From contig JAFGKO010000332.1 in assembly GCA_016928525.1 (NCBI GenBank), forward strand, positions 1 through 19,332: 19,332 nucleotides of DNA, in the 5' to 3' direction. The stretch comes from Anaerolineales bacterium. Lineage in GTDB: Bacteria > Chloroflexota > Anaerolineae > Anaerolineales > Villigracilaceae. Each line of letters starts with the position of its first letter. Position 1 is the first letter of the stretch. Made by a program: the position numbers and the translations under genes. The notes under the pieces are model-generated. The model ran no database searches, was not told the DNA's origin, and saw only the letters and a list, made by a program, of their open reading frames with translations. Shown piece by piece: positions 16,134 through 19,332 of the stretch.

Positions 16134-17924
16134 ATGGGTAGAAACAATGTCAATAAGTTCGGTAAGGTATTTCTGTTTAGCTGTTTGATGCTTTACGTTT
16201 GGTCGGGCTGCATGTGGAATATTAGCGATACAGAGCTGGACTCTCCGCCGATCGGCGTGGTGGTGCAAACCGAAGCTCCACCAACGCATGCTAAGATTGA
16301 AAACCATGAAAGAAGCTCTAATCTGCGAGGGGCCTGGGTGCAAGCCACATCAACAACAACACCAGAAAAAGTGGATCTCATGCTCGCCCGCGCCGAAGCA
16401 GGGCATCTCAACGCGGTTTTCGTAAATGTTTTCGTATATGGGCACGCCTATTACAACAGCGCCCTGCTAGAGAAAGATCCTGAACTTGCGCCGGATTTTG
16501 ATCCTCTGGGCTACACGATTGAACAAGCGCACCAGAGAGGTATCGCGGTGCACGCCTGGTTGGTTGCCGGACCCGTTGGCTATCATGGCGCTCCAGGCCC
16601 AATCCTTGATGAACACCCCGATTGGGCGATGGTTGGCTCTGAAGATCAGAAAAGATTCTGGTTAAACTACACCCGGCCAGACGTCAGGCAATTTATTATA
16701 GACCTTGCGCTGGAGATCGTGAATAATTATGACGTAAACGGCCTGCATTTCGATTACACTCGCTATCCCGGTCCTGGATGGGGGTTTGATCCCTACAGCG
16801 CAGAGTTATTCGCCAAAGAATACGGCGCCGATCTAGATCTGTTGCGCTATCCAGAATTGCCCGCTTACGCTTTATTTAAAGGCAATGTGCTCACAAAGCC
16901 GAGCACCGCCCAAGTAGTGGCCACGTTTGATGATGGGACCCCTGCCGTAACTATCAACAACTACGGCGCGGGGGAAACAATTTTACTCAACTGGTCGGCT
17001 GAGGAACGTGTAGTAGCAGTCAGCAGCCAAATCCTCGATCGTAGTATTGCTTACTTATTGGGTGATAGCGGCCAAGTCGGTATCCTGAACTCCGAGATGA
17101 ATGCTACCCATTACGGCTACGGGTTGCTTGAAAACGGAGTCGCCTGGCTAGAAGAGCTTGGCTGGCAACCCCTGGAGATAACTGAAACGGAATTGGCAAC
17201 CCTTGAAGCAAATGATGTATTGGTCGTGCCAAATGTTTATCTGATCAACGCCCAGGTTGCATCTGAATTGGCTGATTTCGTTCGCCGCGGAGGTGGCCTG
17301 GTTTTCATCGATGGCCCTACCCCTTCAATTGGAGACAAGAATCTCCAGGCTCTCATAGGGATGCAACAACGAGGAAGTTATTTTAAGAAAGCCAGCTTGT
17401 TATTATCGGCAAAAGAACATTCCATTGTACCTAGTAGCACTTGGGGGTTCACTTTAGAAGAACATAAAACCCTGCATAACCAATGGAATTCATTTCGAGA
17501 ACAGGGCCTCAACATGTTGCTACAAGAAATTCACCGAAATATCAAGCCGGCGCATCCTGAAGTATTGCTCACCATAACCGTCTCTAGCGACCAAGAAATG
17601 CTGGCAGAAGAGCATCTGCTGGATTGGCAGGCCTGGATCGAGGGGCAATACGTAGATTTGGTCATTCCAAGGGCATACGTCGAACCGAACGAGGCTCTGT
17701 TGCCTGTTATCGCCAATTGGCAATCAGTGATGGAGAGTTCGGACCGAATCGCGTTGGGCTTGAGCGTTTACCAGGAGGATAACAATCTTCCCAAAACGCC
17801 GGAACGAATGCTGGGCGAGATTGCCCTGGCTCGCGAAAATGGATCGGAAGGGATTCTCCTTTTTGATTTGGAACACATCGGCGATGATGTGCTGACGGCG
17901 CTAGCCGAATATATGTCTCCGTAA
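16134..17924 (+). CDS. Probable lipoprotein glycoside hydrolase-like protein (GHL10/DUF187 family) with a large insertion
   Basis: A 596-residue secreted protein. GAGGTG (16124-16129) lies 4 nt before ATG 16134. The N-terminus is a signal peptide (FLFSCLMLYVW) ending at SGC, a weak lipobox with Cys at about residue 26, so it may be lipid-anchored. Residues 65-240 match the first half of the GHL10 family barrel: RGAWVQA, AVFVNVF, GIAVHAWL, HPDWAM and GLHFDYTRYPG (Asp207). Residues 440-596 give the second half: WNSFREQ, a VDLVIPRAYVE segment and GILLFD. Between them (about 243-435) lies about 190 residues not typical of the family: an FDDGTPAVTINNYGAGE segment, then a Rossmann-like stretch (VVPNVYLINAQVASELADF, RRGGGLVFIDG) resembling glutamine-amidotransferase or beta-galactosidase trimerisation domains. 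It may trim the exported polysaccharide, with the insertion as a binding or lid module. Confidence 0.75.
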   Translation: MGRNNVNKFGKVFLFSCLMLYVWSGCMWNISDTELDSPPIGVVVQTEAPPTHAKIENHERSSNLRGAWVQATSTTTPEKVDLMLARAEAGHLNAVFVNVFVYGHAYYNSALLEKDPELAPDFDPLGYTIEQAHQRGIAVHAWLVAGPVGYHGAPGPILDEHPDWAMVGSEDQKRFWLNYTRPDVRQFIIDLALEIVNNYDVNGLHFDYTRYPGPGWGFDPYSAELFAKEYGADLDLLRYPELPAYALFKGNVLTKPSTAQVVATFDDGTPAVTINNYGAGETILLNWSAEERVVAVSSQILDRSIAYLLGDSGQVGILNSEMNATHYGYGLLENGVAWLEELGWQPLEITETELATLEANDVLVVPNVYLINAQVASELADFVRRGGGLVFIDGPTPSIGDKNLQALIGMQQRGSYFKKASLLLSAKEHSIVPSSTWGFTLEEHKTLHNQWNSFREQGLNMLLQEIHRNIKPAHPEVLLTITVSSDQEMLAEEHLLDWQAWIEGQYVDLVIPRAYVEPNEALLPVIANWQSVMESSDRIALGLSVYQEDNNLPKTPERMLGEIALARENGSEGILLFDLEHIGDDVLTALAEYMSP

Positions 17925-17959
17925 CTAGGCGCCTCTTCTCAGCAGAATTGAGTAGATCT

Positions 17960-18880
17960 ATGAAAATACTTATTGTAAGCGCTATTGATCCCAATGCTAT
18001 TGAAAGATTGCGCCAACGGCACCATGTACTTTGTGAATTCGGCGCGAAAGATGATACATTGAGAACGCTGGTCAAAGACTGCGAGGCCCTGGTCTTCCGT
18101 AGCGGCGTCCGCATCACGGCTGAGGTCATGGAGCTTGCCCCCAACTTGAAGCTGCTCATCCGGGCTGGATCTGGTATCGATAACCTGGATGTTGAATATG
18201 CAAAACGACGCGGGCTCAAGCTCGTCAGGATTCCCGAGCCTGGGGCCAAGGCTGTTGCCGAGCTGAGCTTTGCCTTCATGCTTGCCTTGAGCCGAAACCT
18301 GATTACAGCCGACCGGTTGACTCGCCAAGGCCGCTGGGCCAAGAACGAACTCGCCGGGCAACTCTTGTTAGGTAAAACGCTTGGCGTTGTGGGCGTCGGC
18401 AACATCGGTACGCGTGTGAGCGAAGTGGGCGTAGCATGGGGTATGCTTGTGGTCGGCTGCGTGGAACATCCATCTGCAGCGCGTGCAGACGATATGAAGA
18501 AAATGGGCATTCACATCACCGATCTGACCGAGGTCGTCTCCACAGCAGATTACGTAAGCATCCACGTGCCGCTGAAAGACTCCACGCGCAACCTGATCAA
18601 TGCCGACGTGCTCTCCCAAATGAAGCAAGGATCGTTCTTGATCAACCTGGCGCGCGGCGGCGTAGTGGATGAGCAAGCGCTGTATCAAGCCCTAACCGAG
18701 GGCAATAAATTGCGCGGCGCGGCTTTGGATGTCCACACGCAGGAAGGCGAGGGGAAAATATCGCCCCTGGCTGATCTTCCAAATGTCATCCTGACGCCGC
18801 ACATTGGTTCATCGGCCATTGACACGCAGCGCGAGATCGGCGACCGCATCATTGAAACGGTTGATTCTTTTGTGATTTAG
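17960..18880 (+). CDS. D-2-hydroxyacid dehydrogenase (phosphoglycerate dehydrogenase-like, short form)
   Basis: A 306-residue NAD(P)-dependent enzyme. ATG 17960 is chosen because MKILIVSAIDP is the family's usual opening; an in-frame TTG at 17948 adds four residues. The substrate-binding domain has VFRSGVRIT and LIRAGSGIDNLD, the coenzyme domain TLGVVGVGNIGTRV, and the catalytic trio is complete: Arg232 in NLARGGVVDEQAL, Glu262 in the DVHTQEG segment, and His281 in LTPHIGSS. It lacks the C-terminal ACT and intervening domains of long SerA forms. A role in serine biosynthesis is possible. Its position just before a PEP mutase gene, with an 84-base gap, makes another 2-oxoacid such as phosphonopyruvate worth considering, though only by context. 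Confidence 0.85.
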   Translation: MKILIVSAIDPNAIERLRQRHHVLCEFGAKDDTLRTLVKDCEALVFRSGVRITAEVMELAPNLKLLIRAGSGIDNLDVEYAKRRGLKLVRIPEPGAKAVAELSFAFMLALSRNLITADRLTRQGRWAKNELAGQLLLGKTLGVVGVGNIGTRVSEVGVAWGMLVVGCVEHPSAARADDMKKMGIHITDLTEVVSTADYVSIHVPLKDSTRNLINADVLSQMKQGSFLINLARGGVVDEQALYQALTEGNKLRGAALDVHTQEGEGKISPLADLPNVILTPHIGSSAIDTQREIGDRIIETVDSFVI

Positions 18881-18884
18881 CCGA

Positions 18885-18911
18885 TTTGAACGCACATATG
18901 CCTACTATAAT
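18885..18911 (+). promoter_or_regulatory. Candidate promoter of the PEP mutase gene
   Basis: TATAAT (18906-18911) is a perfect -10 hexamer in the 84-base gap after the dehydrogenase stop. A poor -35 match (TTTGAA, 18885-18890) is 15 bases upstream, shorter than the usual spacing. It would start transcription near 18918 and give a leader of about 45 bases. This would make the phosphonate gene a separate unit from the glycan operon. Confidence 0.4.
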
Positions 18912-18925
18912 CACAAGTTGACAAC

Positions 18926-18947
18926 ATGAGCAATTTACATAGCTCAT
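18926..18947. other. 6-bp inverted repeat in the PEP mutase leader (possible operator or hairpin)
   Basis: ATGAGC (18926-18931) and GCTCAT (18942-18947) are perfect inverted copies separated by 10 bases. They lie between the candidate -10 element and the ribosome binding site of the next gene. The spacing of about 16 bases centre to centre could suit a dimeric regulator. It may also be chance; no other copy was seen. Confidence 0.3.
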
Positions 18948-18964
18948 AACCAGCGGAGACAATC

Positions 18965-19332
18965 ATGATCAATAAAACGACGCAATTCAAGCAACTGCTA
19001 CATTCGGGCCAGGTTGAATTCCTCATGGAGGCCCACAATGGCCTCAGCGCCAAGATCGTTGAAGAAGCGGGGTTCAAGGGTATCTGGGGAAGCGGCCTGT
19101 GTATTTCTGCTGCGATGGGTGTTCGCGACAGCAATGAAGCCAGTTGGACGCAGGTTCTCGAAATTCTGGAACTCATGAGCGATGCAACCACCATCCCCAT
19201 TTTGTTAGATGCCGACACCGGATATGGCAATTTCAACAATGTACGCAGGTTGGTGCGCAAACTGGAACAGCGCAATGTCGCGGCGATGTGTATCGAAGAC
19301 AAGTTATTTCCAAAAACGAACTCGTTCATCGG
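18965..19332 (+). CDS. pepM: Phosphoenolpyruvate mutase (PEP phosphonomutase), N-terminal part, cut by window edge
   Basis: GGAG (18955-18958) lies 6 nt before ATG 18965, and 122 codons are open to the right edge. The sequence shows [19 protein letters not shown], then [28 protein letters not shown] and finally [10 protein letters not shown] at residues 111-120. That last stretch fits EDK(X5)NS, the signature that separates true PEP mutase from isocitrate lyase, methylisocitrate lyase and oxaloacetate-hydrolase relatives. Residues Asp55, Asp82, Asp84, Glu111, Lys117 and Asn119 fit the known active-site pattern of the mussel enzyme with a constant offset of 3. The enzyme converts PEP to phosphonopyruvate, which makes the C-P bond in nearly all phosphonate pathways. 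The equilibrium favours PEP, so a pulling step is needed, usually phosphonopyruvate decarboxylase, which would be expected just beyond the edge. Confidence 0.93.
   Translation, partial: MINKTTQFKQLLHSGQVEFLMEAHNGLSAKIVEEAGFKGIWGSGLCISAAMGVRDSNEASWTQVLEILELMSDATTIPILLDADTGYGNFNNVRRLVRKLEQRNVAAMCIEDKLFPKTNSFI

Noticed and set aside
17707..18510. A 267-codon open frame on the - strand spanning the end of the glycosidase and most of the dehydrogenase
   Set aside because: It is antisense to two genes with clear family motifs, crosses their boundary, and its translation is Ser/Arg/Pro-rich without any recognisable domain.
18918..18923. TTGACA as a -35 element for the PEP mutase gene
   Set aside because: No acceptable -10 hexamer lies 16-18 bases downstream; the TATAAT just upstream is the better candidate.
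18965..19332. Isocitrate lyase or methylisocitrate lyase as the identity of the last gene
   Set aside because: Those enzymes have a KKCGH or KRCGH type loop, whereas this sequence has [10 protein letters not shown], the PEP mutase signature.

Overview
The window is one uninterrupted run of genes on the + strand, from a truncated sugar transferase at the left edge to a truncated PEP mutase at the right edge. No gene supported here lies on the - strand. I see no rRNA, tRNA, CRISPR array, transposase or intergenic stretch over 300 bases; the largest gap is about 130 bases. It reads as an envelope or exopolysaccharide locus of the Wzx/Wzy type. Base composition looks near 50% GC. The gene set (divergent BcsB-like protein, a Wzz/BY-kinase fusion, several GT4 enzymes, a GHL10 lipoprotein) would fit an environmental bacterium such as a member of the Chloroflexota. 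That placement is inference from general resemblance, and no marker gene proves it.

Region 1 (1-8598) is the assembly and export machinery. It holds the end of a polyprenyl-phosphate sugar-1-phosphate transferase, a Wzz/Wzc-type chain-length protein whose kinase domain has lost its nucleotide-binding residues, a Wzy/WaaL-type polymerase or ligase, a Wzx-type flippase, a GT4 glycosyltransferase and a large membrane-anchored BcsB-like protein. Region 2 (8599-12576) starts at a probable promoter. It carries two more GT4 glycosyltransferases and a GDP-mannose 6-dehydrogenase that matches AlgD closely, so GDP-mannuronate is a likely precursor.

Region 3 (12577-17924) looks like a tailoring set: an ATP-grasp ligase, an unusual NodB-type deacetylase whose first catalytic motif sits at the C-terminus, a FemAB/GNAT-type acyl or aminoacyl transferase, and a secreted GHL10-type glycosidase whose barrel is split by a large inserted domain. 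Region 4 (17925-19332) has a D-2-hydroxyacid dehydrogenase and, after its own candidate promoter, the first 122 codons of a PEP mutase with the complete signature EDK(X5)NS. PEP mutase makes the C-P bond in almost all known phosphonate pathways.

The most interesting reading is that this locus makes an acidic, mannuronate-containing heteropolysaccharide that is further modified by deacetylation, N-acylation and possibly a phosphonate group. The phosphonate part depends on genes beyond the right edge that cannot be seen here.
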